Positions 6,687 to 14,094 of a stretch of 17,585 nt of DNA are shown here, piece by piece (the stretch's first letter is position 1; each line of letters begins with the position of its first letter). This DNA is from Treponema sp. (GTDB lineage: Bacteria > Spirochaetota > Spirochaetia > Treponematales > Breznakiellaceae), in NCBI GenBank assembly GCA_031279925.1, contig JAITHQ010000163.1:1-17585 (forward strand). The letters are read 5' to 3'. The notes beneath the pieces were generated by a model. It searched no databases and was not told the DNA's origin. It was given only the letters and a program-made list of their open reading frames with translations. The translations under genes were made by a program, and so were the position numbers.

Positions 6687-9050
6687 CTACCGTATTGAAG
6701 CTTCGCGGACTCTCCGCTGCTCCATTTCCTTTTTGAGTCCCAATTCCAGCAGCTGGCTGACATCGATAATAAGGGAAACCGAACCATCGCCCAATATAGA
6801 TGCCCCGGCAATTCCGGGGGAATTGGTAAACTGATCCCGCAGGGGCTTTATGACCACATCTTCTTCGCCAATCAGGCTATCCACCATAAAGCCCATTTTC
6901 TTTTCCGCAGTGCCCACAATAACAATAAAATTGTAATCGGTCTGCTCCTCGGTTTTGATGCCGAAAAGCCGGTTAAGCCGCAGCAGAGAGATAACATCGT
7001 TGCGGATATTGAACACTTCGTAGTTATCGATTTTTTTGATTTCTTCGGGTTTGATCCGCAGACTCTCGATAACCGAAGTGATGGGAATGGAATAAATTTC
7101 CTGCCCCACCCGCACCAGCAGGCCCTGAATAATCGCCAGAGTAAGGGGTAATTTAATGGTGAATTTGGTTCCCTTGCCATGCTCGGAACTAACCGTTACC
7201 GTGCCGTTAAGTTTGTCGATCTGGCGGCGCACTACGTCCAGGCCAACGCCCCGGCCCGAAATACTGGTGATCTGTTTGGCGGTGGAGAAACCAGGCTCAA
7301 AAATAAGGTTGTAGGCTTCCGGGTCGGTAAGTATCTTGTTTGGGCTGATAATTCCCCGCTCCACCGCTTTTGCCTTGACCGCTTCAACATCAATGCCTTT
7401 GCCGTCGTCGGCAATCTCGATAACGATCATGTTGCCTTCGTTGGTGGCTTTGAGCAGCACCATGCCTTCTTCCGGTTTACCGGCGGCCTTCCGCGCTTCC
7501 TGGGATTCAATACCATGATCAATGGAGTTTCGGACCGAGTGCATGATTGGATCAAGCAGATCCTCTATAACTGATTTGTCAAGCTCAGTTTCCTCGCCTT
7601 CGATAACCAGGTTGATCTTTTTGTTGAGGCTTTTGGAAAGGTCCCGAACCAGCCGGGGGAAACGGCTGAATATCTGGCTGATGGGCACCATACGTATCCG
7701 CATAACGCCTTCCTGCAGCTCGCCGGTGATTCGGCCAAGGTTCTGAGAAGTAGAGCGGAATTTGCCCATATTGTTTTTAAAAGAAGCCTCGAAACCATCA
7801 AAAAGGGCAAAAATATCCCCGTAGGATTCGTTTATTTCTTTGCGGACATCCTTAACAGATTTACCGCCCTGAATGCTTTCAAGGTAGTTAGGCAGGCTGT
7901 CAAAAAGGTCTTTGATTTTTTCCCGGTACTGGGTTTCGATGTCGTGCAGTTGGATCACCATATCGTTGAACTGGTTACTGATCTGGTTAAAGGTTGCCTT
8001 GGTGATAACGGTTTCGGAAACCAGGTTAAGGAGATCGTCTATCCGTTTGGAGTCCACCCGCAGAATAGAGCCTGCTTCCTTACCGGCTTTTTTCGCGTCT
8101 TCCGCGCCTGCGGCGGAAGTCTTTGTGGGCGCTGCGGCTGGAGCCGCTGAAGCCACGGGCGCTGCCGCCTGCGCTACAGGAGCCGGTTTTGGCGCGGGCG
8201 CCGCAGCAGGGGCCGGGGCTGGTTTTGCCGCCGGAGTGGGCTGCAAGGAAGCAATATCGGCAACATCCGCATCAAGCGAAACATCGGGTATGATCACGGA
8301 TTTTTTTAATTCATCGGGTTTTTGCCGGGTAGCAACATAGTAATCAACCGTGGGGAAAAAATTATCTTCATATAATTGTTCAAAATCCGGCGTAGTTTTG
8401 AGTATAGTTCCATTGTTTTTAAGCGCCGCATAAATCTGAATGCCGCCCACGGTGTTCATAAGGCTGTTTTCGTCAAATTTGACCGTAACCCGGTATATTG
8501 GCATACCGCCGTCAACCGATTCTTTTAGTTCGTTAAGCTCGTCCTCGGTAAGAGCGGAACCGGCGGCTGCCGGTTTGGCTGCAACGGGCGCTGGAGCCGG
8601 CGCAGAAACAGGCTTGGCAGGCGCTTTTGCCGCCCCTTTTTTACGGCTTGAACCTTCGGGCAGCAAGGCCGAAAGGCGGCCTTCGATTTCGGAGGTATCT
8701 TCCTGATAAACCGCCCCTTCCATCCGCTGGCCAAGCATTGCCTTGATGACGTCGATGGCTGAAAGCAGGGTATCCACCACATCTTCGTTAACCACCAGCT
8801 GATCCGAGCGGATGGCGTCAAGCACGTCTTCCACGAGGTGGGTGAAATGGGATAATTCCATCATTTCCACAGTAGCGGAGCCCCCCTTTAGGGTATGCGC
8901 CGCCCGGAAAATCTCGTCTACCGCGTCTTTATTGGCGCCCTCGTTCTCAAGAACCAAAATATTTTGCTCCAGCGTGTCCACCTGCATCTGGGCTTCGCTG
9001 AAAAAATCCTTGAGCAATTCCTCGTTATTGGGATCAAGATAGTCACTCAT
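6687..9050 (-). CDS. cheA: Chemotaxis sensor histidine kinase CheA
   Basis: 787 residues. CheA autophosphorylates in receptor arrays and passes the phosphate to CheY. P1 (1–105) has the phospho-acceptor His52 in AAHTLKGGSA. An Ala/Pro-rich linker leads to a P2-like domain (about 175–265), followed by a second Ala/Pro linker. P3 begins with ILRVDSKRIDDLLNLVSETV (near 335) and is long, with roughly 60 extra residues between its helices. P4 contains the N box HSVRNSIDHG (Asn508), the G1 box EIADDGKGID and the G2 region SGRGVGLDVVRRQID. P5 (about 650–787) is CheW-like (YSIPITSVIESL). An odd point is that no ribosome site precedes the ATG, while a promoter lies immediately upstream, suggesting a leaderless message. 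First gene of the cheA–cheW/R–cheX operon. Confidence 0.97.
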   Translation of the reverse strand: MSDYLDPNNEELLKDFFSEAQMQVDTLEQNILVLENEGANKDAVDEIFRAAHTLKGGSATVEMMELSHFTHLVEDVLDAIRSDQLVVNEDVVDTLLSAIDVIKAMLGQRMEGAVYQEDTSEIEGRLSALLPEGSSRKKGAAKAPAKPVSAPAPAPVAAKPAAAGSALTEDELNELKESVDGGMPIYRVTVKFDENSLMNTVGGIQIYAALKNNGTILKTTPDFEQLYEDNFFPTVDYYVATRQKPDELKKSVIIPDVSLDADVADIASLQPTPAAKPAPAPAAAPAPKPAPVAQAAAPVASAAPAAAPTKTSAAGAEDAKKAGKEAGSILRVDSKRIDDLLNLVSETVITKATFNQISNQFNDMVIQLHDIETQYREKIKDLFDSLPNYLESIQGGKSVKDVRKEINESYGDIFALFDGFEASFKNNMGKFRSTSQNLGRITGELQEGVMRIRMVPISQIFSRFPRLVRDLSKSLNKKINLVIEGEETELDKSVIEDLLDPIMHSVRNSIDHGIESQEARKAAGKPEEGMVLLKATNEGNMIVIEIADDGKGIDVEAVKAKAVERGIISPNKILTDPEAYNLIFEPGFSTAKQITSISGRGVGLDVVRRQIDKLNGTVTVSSEHGKGTKFTIKLPLTLAIIQGLLVRVGQEIYSIPITSVIESLRIKPEEIKKIDNYEVFNIRNDVISLLRLNRLFGIKTEEQTDYNFIVIVGTAEKKMGFMVDSLIGEEDVVIKPLRDQFTNSPGIAGASILGDGSVSLIIDVSQLLELGLKKEMEQRRVREASIR

Positions 9051-9058
9051 ATACAGTA

Positions 9059-9087
9059 ACTATCTAACGAAAATCGTGTTAAGTCAA
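9059..9087 (-). promoter_or_regulatory. Promoter of the chemotaxis operon (leaderless start)
   Basis: Minus strand TTGACT (9082–9087), a 17-bp spacer and GATAGT (9059–9064). The -10 element ends 8 bases before the ATG at 9050, so transcription would begin within about 0–3 bases of the start codon. The -10 matches four of six consensus bases. Confidence 0.5.
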
Positions 9088-9090
9088 GAG

Positions 9091-9417
9091 ATGAATACGG
9101 GGAGGCATTGTTTTTATACTTCTTTATGGCAAAATATTGGATTCGCTGTTTTGGGGATAAAAGCGCCTGCGGGCGGGCCAGGGCTGGTCTTCCGCAGAGC
9201 TGAGGCCCTATCGGCCAATCCAGGGAAGCGCAGGGCCGCCGCATTTGCTTTTTTGTTTCCAGAAAACTATTGAAGCAATCTTGGTTGAATGAATCGGTAG
9301 TTCCCCAGAAAACATCAAAAAATCGAATTCTTTACCGTATAGACAATGTAAAATTGCATTATTCGGGCCAAAGGGATTGTATGCCCCCTGTTCGTTGCAA
9401 GTGTAAGCTTCAGGGCG
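9091..9417. other. Intergenic stretch without a supported gene
   Basis: Lies between the cheA promoter and the decayed transposase. Open frames here are short, lack ribosome sites and read as low-information sequence. No convincing repeat, tRNA or strong terminator was seen. Confidence 0.5.
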
Positions 9418-9742
9418 GAAAAGGGAGGCTTCACCGCTGCCCTGGATATGGTAGCATCTGCCCCCGATGATAAAGATAGACGGGGATGCGGCAGCAAACA
9501 TCGTTTTGGCCGCCTGTGGAGCGCCGCCTGATAGCCATTGCCGATGCTTCGGTCCATTGACGATAAAATTACAGAAGATGTAGTGCTACCGGAAGCCACG
9601 CTTGTAAGCAAGCGAGCGAAGTATGCTGTGGCAATGGAAGACGTATTAGAGGTGTACCGGCGTCCGTACGAAGGGAAAGGAACGGGGCCTGTTTGGACAA
9701 GACGAACCGGCAGCTTATCGGGGAAAGCCCGTGGTCCTACAG
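9418..9742 (+). pseudogene. Decayed IS630-type transposase (N-terminal and first catalytic part)
   Basis: Pieces of one protein can be read by shifting frames: GGFTAALD near 9424, then PPMIKIDGDAAANIVLAAC and GAPPDSHCR (about 9457–9543), then KITEDVVLPE and AVAMEDVLEVYRRPYE (about 9560–9674), then CLDKTNRQLIGESPWSYR in another frame to 9742. The order and spacing match IS630-family transposases of the type whose catalytic region reads VLDVYxRPYDxxRPVVCxDE. At least three frameshifts and a missing C-terminal half make it dead. It belongs to a different IS630 subgroup from the remnants at 11960–13096. Confidence 0.75.
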
Positions 9743-9886
9743 GTGAAATCCCATTATACCCATACAAATAAAGATAATACTGATGACAATCTCAATACCC
9801 ATACGCTGAGTCATTATACGTGCGCCTGAGGGAATAATTTGAGACACACCTTACGCCGAAGCATGATAGTGATGCGCCATTGTCCT

Positions 9887-9915
9887 TTGACAAAAATTGT
9901 AAAATCCAATATGAT
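9887..9915 (+). promoter_or_regulatory. Near-consensus sigma-70 promoter of the acyltransferase gene
   Basis: TTGACA (9887–9892), a 17-bp spacer and TATGAT (9910–9915). The predicted start is near 9922, giving a leader of about 20 nt that contains the ribosome site TGGAGG before the ATG at 9942. Confidence 0.8.
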
Positions 9916-9941
9916 TAAACAAATTTTATGGAGGATATAAA

Positions 9942-11252
9942 ATGGAAAAACTCATGATTATGAATGAACGGTTGTATTTACGTTCACCCAGTATCAATGT
10001 ATGTTTTAGGCTCATCGTTGCAGGAATATTTGATAACACAATCATCGAACAAGCCTTGAAAAAAGTTTGTGTAAAACACCCTTTGTTGAATTGTTCTATA
10101 GAAACCGATAATGATAATAATGCATGGTTTGTTGAAAATAGTTCCATCGGAATTGAATACTATAGATCAGATGAAATGGACTGGCAAACATGGTATAAAA
10201 AAGCTGACAATATTCCGTTTGATTTTTCAAAAGGGCCTTTGGCTCAATTTTGTATAATTATTGGCAAAAATACGGAAATAATAATATTTGGGCATCATAT
10301 TATTGGTGACGGTATAGGTTATTTGAATTTAGTTAAAGATATATTGTCGGCACTGGATAATCAAATTGATATAACTCCCCAAATACCGCCGTCTGAACCA
10401 ACCGATAGGTATTTTACGGAAACAGTATTATTGGATACCCAAACAAAATCTTACGCCGCTTGGCTTAATACAGAATGGAGAAAAAACCGGCTTCATTTTT
10501 CTGAAAAAGATTATCTGGCGTTTTTTGAACAATATCGAAAAAAATATATTCCAAATCTTTATATGGCTTCACTTGAAGGGGATGATGTAAAGCAATTACT
10601 GGAAACAAGCAAATCAAACGGCTTAACGGTAAATGAAATTATCGCGTCTGCATTTTCTGTCGCAATGCTGGAAATACTTGGCGGCAAAGACCTTCGTCTT
10701 GGAGTTGCGGCAAATATCCGCAGTGAATTGGTGTCAAAGCCGGCTAATTGCATGGGAAATTATGTTACCGGAATATCGGCAAAGATACATTATAAGCCGG
10801 AAAACACTTTTTTCGAAAACGCAAAAAATATTGCGGCAATATTAAGCGAACAATTAAAAAATGTAAAAAACCGGCATTTGGTTGTACATTTTCTTAATGA
10901 ATTTGATAAGGACTTGATAGAATCAACAATGTTTGCGGCTTATGGGAATTTTGATAACCCCATAGCAAAGAAACTTGCCGAATTGCTTGGAGAACAAATG
11001 CACAATAAGGGCCTGGGCATTTCAAATTTGGGAAGGCATGATTTTAATGATTTTGAAAAAATAAAAGTTATGGACATACAATTTATTGGACCGGCATTTC
11101 CCGCTAATTTATTAACAGTTGGTGTTATTACTGTAAATAACAAAATTAATTTGTGCCTAAGATATAACGAAGGAGAAATAACACAGGATGTGATAAAAGA
11201 AATTTATCAAAAAAGTATTGAATTAATCAACAACCTCGCCCTGAAGGGCTAA
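9942..11252 (+). CDS. Stand-alone condensation-domain / acetyltransferase-like acyltransferase
   Basis: 436 residues, the size of a single condensation-superfamily protein. The signature HHxxxDG is present as GHHIIGDG (His118, His119, Asp123, Gly124); in this superfamily the second His is the catalytic base that moves an acyl group from a thioester to an OH or NH2 acceptor. The N-terminal half resembles PapA/alcohol acetyltransferase and NRPS condensation domains (ALKKVCVKHPLLNCSIE, PFDFSKGPLAQFCI). A later GISNLGRHDF stands where the family has its second structural motif. No signal peptide or carrier domain is seen. The start is fixed by GGAGG at 7-base spacing. The gene is visibly richer in A+T than its neighbours, stands alone and lies between transposase debris, which suggests horizontal acquisition. 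Substrate and product cannot be told from sequence. Confidence 0.85.
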   Translation: MEKLMIMNERLYLRSPSINVCFRLIVAGIFDNTIIEQALKKVCVKHPLLNCSIETDNDNNAWFVENSSIGIEYYRSDEMDWQTWYKKADNIPFDFSKGPLAQFCIIIGKNTEIIIFGHHIIGDGIGYLNLVKDILSALDNQIDITPQIPPSEPTDRYFTETVLLDTQTKSYAAWLNTEWRKNRLHFSEKDYLAFFEQYRKKYIPNLYMASLEGDDVKQLLETSKSNGLTVNEIIASAFSVAMLEILGGKDLRLGVAANIRSELVSKPANCMGNYVTGISAKIHYKPENTFFENAKNIAAILSEQLKNVKNRHLVVHFLNEFDKDLIESTMFAAYGNFDNPIAKKLAELLGEQMHNKGLGISNLGRHDFNDFEKIKVMDIQFIGPAFPANLLTVGVITVNNKINLCLRYNEGEITQDVIKEIYQKSIELINNLALKG

Positions 11253-11335
11253 ACTTGATCCACAGAATATTTTGACGCAAGAATACACTCAACACTGCAT
11301 AAAGTTTCTGCAGAGTGGGGGCGGCGGCAGGCTAA
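11250..11335 (+). repeat. Degenerate copy of repeat module R1
   Basis: Begins TAAACTTGATCCACA, overlapping the stop of the acyltransferase gene, and ends GGCGGCAGGCTAAAAA. Both ends match the R1 module at 17038–17105 (TAAACTTGACCCACA … GCGGTAGGCTAAAAA), while the middle has diverged and is longer. Confidence 0.6.
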
Positions 11336-11414
11336 AAACATCTGGAATTCTCCGCCGGAGCATACTGATCAATAACGGCAGCCTATAAGGGCTGAACCTT
11401 AGCTGGAGTAAAAG

Positions 11415-11496
11415 CCGCCCGGCGGGATAACGATAACTTAAAAGCGCATAATTCGCTTGTCTGCCATTGTTTTGATATCAAGATAGAGCCGGGCGG
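11415..11496. other. Long-range inverted repeat
   Basis: CCGCCCGGC (11415–11423) pairs exactly with GCCGGGCGG (11488–11496) around a 64-nt interior that holds a smaller hairpin (AAGCG … CGCTT) and the palindrome TTGATATCAA. It could be a structured RNA or part of a repeat element. No gene is seen between 11336 and 11518. Confidence 0.45.
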
Positions 11497-11518
11497 GAGA
11501 TGCGTAGACGAATTCTAC

Positions 11519-11758
11519 GGCGCACATACGGCGGCCTAAAGGCCGCCTACCGTTTTTGGCATACCGAGGCAGGTACTAGTGCTATACCATGCTAACATTA
11601 TTCAGCTACGCCCCTTGACGGGGCGCGGATACCTGGGTGGCGCACATACGGCGGCCTAAAGGCCGCCTACCGGTTTTGGCATACAGTGGCCGTTACTGGT
11701 GCTACACCATGCTAACGTTATTCAGCTACGCCCCTTGACGGGGCGCGGGCATTTGGTG
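11519..11758 (-). repeat. Two tandem copies of a 120-bp repeat (R2)
   Basis: Two units with an exact 120-bp period (11519–11638 and 11639–11758). Each starts GGCGCACATACGG and contains the hairpins GCGGCCTAAAGGCCGC and CGCCCCTTGACGGGGCG plus the shared core CCATGCTAAC(A/G)TTATTCAGC. The units differ mostly in the middle. An inverted third copy lies at 17107–17225. No open frame or RNA family is recognised. Confidence 0.9.
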
Positions 11759-11760
11759 GA

Positions 11761-11828
11761 TTTTTAGCCTGCCACTGCCCTCACCCTGCAGGGTTTACAG
11801 CGGGCTATTTTTTTATGGGTCTAGTTTG
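11761..11828 (-). repeat. Repeat module R1 adjoining the R2 pair
   Basis: A 68-bp block in minus orientation, nearly identical to 17038–17105. On the minus strand it contains ATAAAAAAATAGCCCG, GTAAACCCTGCAGGGTGAGG and GGCAGGCTAAAAA. R1 followed by R2 forms one composite element at both loci. Confidence 0.85.
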
Positions 11829-11959
11829 GCCTGAAGGGTCTGGGTATGTTGTTTTGGTAAGGTATATGTCTCAGGGTCCATACCCTTTATAAGGCCCTAA
11901 AGGGTAGGCTATGTTGCTCTCCTGATGTGGTTGCACTCAGCGGCCTAATACTTTTTAAC

Positions 11960-12247
11960 CGCCTACAGGACAGAGTATTAAACCCCTTCGGCACGAATAA
12001 AGAAGAATTGATGCGAATGGCTGCGGAACACCCGGACTGGTATTTGCAGGAGTTTGCCGAAGCGTTCAATGTTTGCCATCAGGCAATACAACAAATGTTC
12101 AAGAGATTAGGTGTTACCCATAAAAAAACATCCACGTACTCGGAGAAGTCAGAAGATAAACGGAAGGAGTATTTAAGGCAGGCCGCTCAAATATCCGAAG
12201 GAAAACAGGTTTATGTTGGTGAATGTGGAATAAATACACATTTATAG
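11960..12247 (+). pseudogene. IS630-family transposase fragment (HTH part, truncated)
   Basis: A reading frame with LNPFGTNKEELMRMAAEH and WYLQEFAEAFNVCHQAIQQ gives the helix-turn-helix DNA-binding half of an IS630 transposase, followed by the linker DKRKEYLRQAAQ and QVYVGECGIN. It stops at 12247, just at the first catalytic strand, so no catalytic core follows. The expected (D)E(C/S)GI motif reads GECGI. An in-frame ATG at 11927 exists but its upstream residues look unrelated, so the fragment is taken from about 11960. Confidence 0.75.
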
Positions 12248-12291
12248 TAAAATAAGTTAAGTAACTGGAATAAAGGATCGATACATAAAAT

Positions 12292-13096
12292 ATGGCATAC
12301 AGTATGGACTACAAGAAAAGAGCGGTGGCCTATAAGCAGGCAGGCCATACCTTCAAGCAGTTAAAGGAAGCGTTTGGTATACCTTCTGAAACGTATTATG
12401 GCTGGAACGAAAAACTTCACAGCGGGTATTACGATCTACCAATCAAACGGGAACGCAAACGGAAGATAGATAAAGAAGCGTTACGACAAGCGGTGGCGGA
12501 TAAACCGGATGCTTTTCTTAAAGAATACGCCGAACAATTCGGATGTACGGCGACTGCGGTATTTTATGCGCTTGAAAAACTGGGCATAACCCGAAAAAAA
12601 GTCGTTCCACCTAGTACGAAAAATCTGAGGAACGCCAGGCTGAATATAAGGCAAAGATAAAGCGGGTTCCGCTTAAGAAACGGGTGTATGTGGGCGAAAG
12701 CGGGGGTAAGTACATCCTTACAGAGCGAATAGAGTGAAGCGGTCGATGACATCAAAAGAGGAAATCACTTTGAACGGGTAAAGGCCGTGGGCGCTCTGTG
12801 CGCTGGAATGCATTGCATTATTGAATGGTACCAACAGATGACCGACAGTGAGTTTTTGAACGATGGTTTACCGGCTGTTTGCCTACGGCAATACCCAAAG
12901 GGCATACGGTAATCATGGACAATACGCCGTTCCACCGGAAGAACAGACTGCGCAAACTGGACAGAGGCAAAGTGCGCCTGCTCTTTATGCCGCCGTATTC
13001 ACCAGACTATAACCTGATAGAAAATCATGGGTGAACATGAAACGGTTTCTTCGTAATAACTCGCAAGATTTTCAACTGGTCAATTCGGTTATCTAT
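12292..13096 (+). pseudogene. IS630-family transposase, multiply frameshifted
   Basis: The ATG at 12292 opens a good helix-turn-helix half (MAYSMDYKKRAVAYKQAGHT, EYAEQFGCTATAVFYALEKL, GITRKK). The protein then continues in other frames: EERQAEYKAKIKRVPLKKRV to about 12735, AVDDIKRGNHFERVKAVGAL to 12912, VIMDNTPFHRKNRLRKLD and LLFMPPYSPDYNLIE to about 13023, and WVNMKRFLRNNSQDF to about 13096. The second and third catalytic acidic residues (MDN, NLIE) can be recognised; the first reads GESG in place of DESG. At least four frameshifts make it inactive. Its end abuts a MITE-like element. It belongs to the same subgroup as the fragment just upstream and the scrap at 4190. Confidence 0.85.
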
Positions 13097-13097
13097 C

Positions 13098-13218
13098 GAG
13101 GCTGTTGCAAAACTTCAGTTTTGGAACAGCGGCCTCTTAAAAATGCGCGTTTCGTAAGGCTTTAGCCTGAGAAACCGCAAGAGCCTGTGCAAAACCAACC
13201 GGGTTTTGCAACAGGCTC
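13098..13218. mobile_element. 121-bp MITE-like element with terminal inverted repeats
   Basis: GAGGCTGTTGCAAAAC (13098–13113) matches the reverse complement of 13203–13218 at 15 of 16 positions. The interior folds into further hairpins: GAGGCTGTT…AACAGC at the left, GTTTC..AAGGCT TT AGCCT..GAAAC in the middle (about 13150–13175), and GAGCCTGT…ACAGGCTC at the right. Termini of this type occur on some insertion sequences. No coding capacity is present. Confidence 0.65.
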
Positions 13219-13219
13219 T

Positions 13220-13373
13220 ATCATCAGGGTATTGCATTTCTTGACCGCCGCCCTCCGGGTAGTCTCCCGGTATTATATGCCGCCCGCCCACATCGTAAGT
13301 CTGGTAGTACCAGATAATCTTGCCTGAAGCCATCTCCCGCGGAAACACCGTAAAATCGTCCTTAAACCCTCAT
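13220..13373 (-). pseudogene. N-terminal fragment of a probable phage-type (tyrosine) integrase
   Basis: On the minus strand ATGAGG(G)TTTAAGGACGAT reads MRFKDDF if one G is skipped, then continues TVFPREMASGKIIWYYQTYD and VGGR before losing similarity. This resembles the N-terminal arm of treponemal site-specific recombinases as I remember them. The extra G creates a stop at once, and the fragment runs into the MITE-like element. The call rests on a short segment, so it is tentative. Confidence 0.45.
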
Positions 13374-13615
13374 AGAACCCTCATTTTTCGAAATGTTGTT
13401 GCGGACAAGCCCAGTCATCACGGACTGGCAGCGCTAAATTTATGTAAAATAAGGAATTAACACGCTTTACATCTTCCTGCATTAGGAAAAATCCGCAATT
13501 TCACACAACTTTGGAATTGCTTGGGGAGTAAAAAAGGGGAGTGAGGGGATAGTGACAGGATTTCATTGGGGGGTACTGTATTCATAAAAAAATAAAAAAA
13601 TTTTTCAAAAAACCC
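13374..13615. other. Intergenic stretch without a supported gene
   Basis: Contains a small hairpin (GCAATT … AATTGC near 13496–13521), purine-rich and A-rich stretches, and no open frame with a ribosome site. It separates the integrase fragment from the small transcription unit upstream of polA. Confidence 0.45.
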
Positions 13616-13643
13616 TTGCATTCTTATTTTGATATACGATAAT
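13616..13643 (+). promoter_or_regulatory. Promoter of the small transcription unit upstream of polA
   Basis: TTGCAT (13616–13621), a 16-bp spacer and GATAAT (13638–13643), inside an A+T-rich block. Transcription would start near 13650 and run to the twin terminators at 13925–14038. Confidence 0.5.
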
Positions 13644-13700
13644 TATAAGTGAAAGGGCCAGTTGCTATGCTCACCGGGTTTGCAAGTGGTTGTATATTTT

Positions 13701-13744
13701 TACCAGTTGAATTTCAAAATCCAGCGGGGGTTTTGAAACTGGTA
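13701..13744 (+). other. Leader hairpin
   Basis: TACCAG … CTGGTA (6 bp) and TTTCAAAA … TTTTGAAA (8 bp) form a stem with one 5-nt bulge and an 11-nt loop. It ends 24 bases before the ATG of the small ORF, so it could influence its expression. Confidence 0.55.
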
Positions 13745-13767
13745 CGGTTTACTGGCGGAGTATGAAT

Positions 13768-13911
13768 ATGGCTGTTTTAATTAACAAGTGTGTTCTTCCT
13801 TTTGGTACTGGCTACAGTCCGGTGGCTGGTGTAATAACACGCTCAATGTTTATGCATCCTGTTTATCCGTGTGTAACTTCCAATAGAGCGGCGTTGTTTT
13901 TCTTAACATAG
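13768..13911 (+). CDS. Hypothetical 47-residue small protein
   Basis: The product is not recognised. The ATG at 13768 follows GGCGGAG at 7-base spacing; an in-frame ATG two codons upstream (13762) is too close to that site. The peptide begins MAVLINKCVLPFGTGYSP, contains two cysteines, and ends RAALFFLT. There is no signal peptide, transmembrane segment or known motif. It sits inside an apparently complete unit: promoter at 13616, leader hairpin at 13701, then two strong terminators. That layout is the main reason for listing it. The unit could equally encode a structured RNA, with the open frame fortuitous. Confidence 0.35.
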   Translation: MAVLINKCVLPFGTGYSPVAGVITRSMFMHPVYPCVTSNRAALFFLT

Positions 13912-13924
13912 GGCGGTCTCCTCG

Positions 13925-13980
13925 GCGGGTGTCGTGGCCGGATTCGTCTTTCCGCAACACCCGCTTCTTATTTTTCTTTT
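13925..13980 (+). terminator. First of two tandem intrinsic terminators
   Basis: GCGGGTGT (13925–13932) pairs with ACACCCGC (13957–13964), with an inner CCGGA/TTCCG-type pairing, followed by a T-rich tail to 13980. Confidence 0.75.
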
Positions 13981-13990
13981 GGCCTCTCTT

Positions 13991-14038
13991 GCGGGGGTTT
14001 CAGATGGATTCGTCTATCCGAGACACCCGCTTTTTTTT
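13991..14038 (+). terminator. Second of two tandem intrinsic terminators
   Basis: GCGGGGGTTTC (13991–14001) pairs with GAGACACCCGC (14020–14030) with one mismatch and a wobble, and continues inward as GATGGA/TCTATCC. Eight T's follow directly (14031–14038). It shares its apex (GGATTCGTCT) and its 3' arm with the first terminator, which suggests duplication. Confidence 0.85.
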
Positions 14039-14082
14039 GCTTTTTGTGGCGCTATGCGGTTTCTCTTTTTGAGTAATTGTGT

Positions 14083-14088
14083 TATAGT
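14083..14088 (+). promoter_or_regulatory. Possible -10 element placing the polA start at its ATG
   Basis: TATAGT lies 6 bases before the polA ATG, and no Shine-Dalgarno sequence occurs between 14070 and 14094. The -35 region (about 14060) is weak. Transcription starting at or next to the ATG would make polA mRNA leaderless. Confidence 0.35.
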
Positions 14089-14094
14089 TAAATT

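Noticed and set aside
9208..9767. Minus-strand frames of 97 and 150 codons
   Set aside because: They overlap the decayed transposase whose pieces read sensibly on the plus strand; no SD or motif.
11519..11758. CRISPR array
   Set aside because: Only two adjacent long units with a 120-bp period, nearly identical throughout, and no short repeat/unique spacer pattern.
13115..13348. Intact 77-residue minus-strand gene
   Set aside because: The second half is simply the MITE-like inverted repeat in translation. Only the first part resembles a protein, and its natural start is frameshifted.
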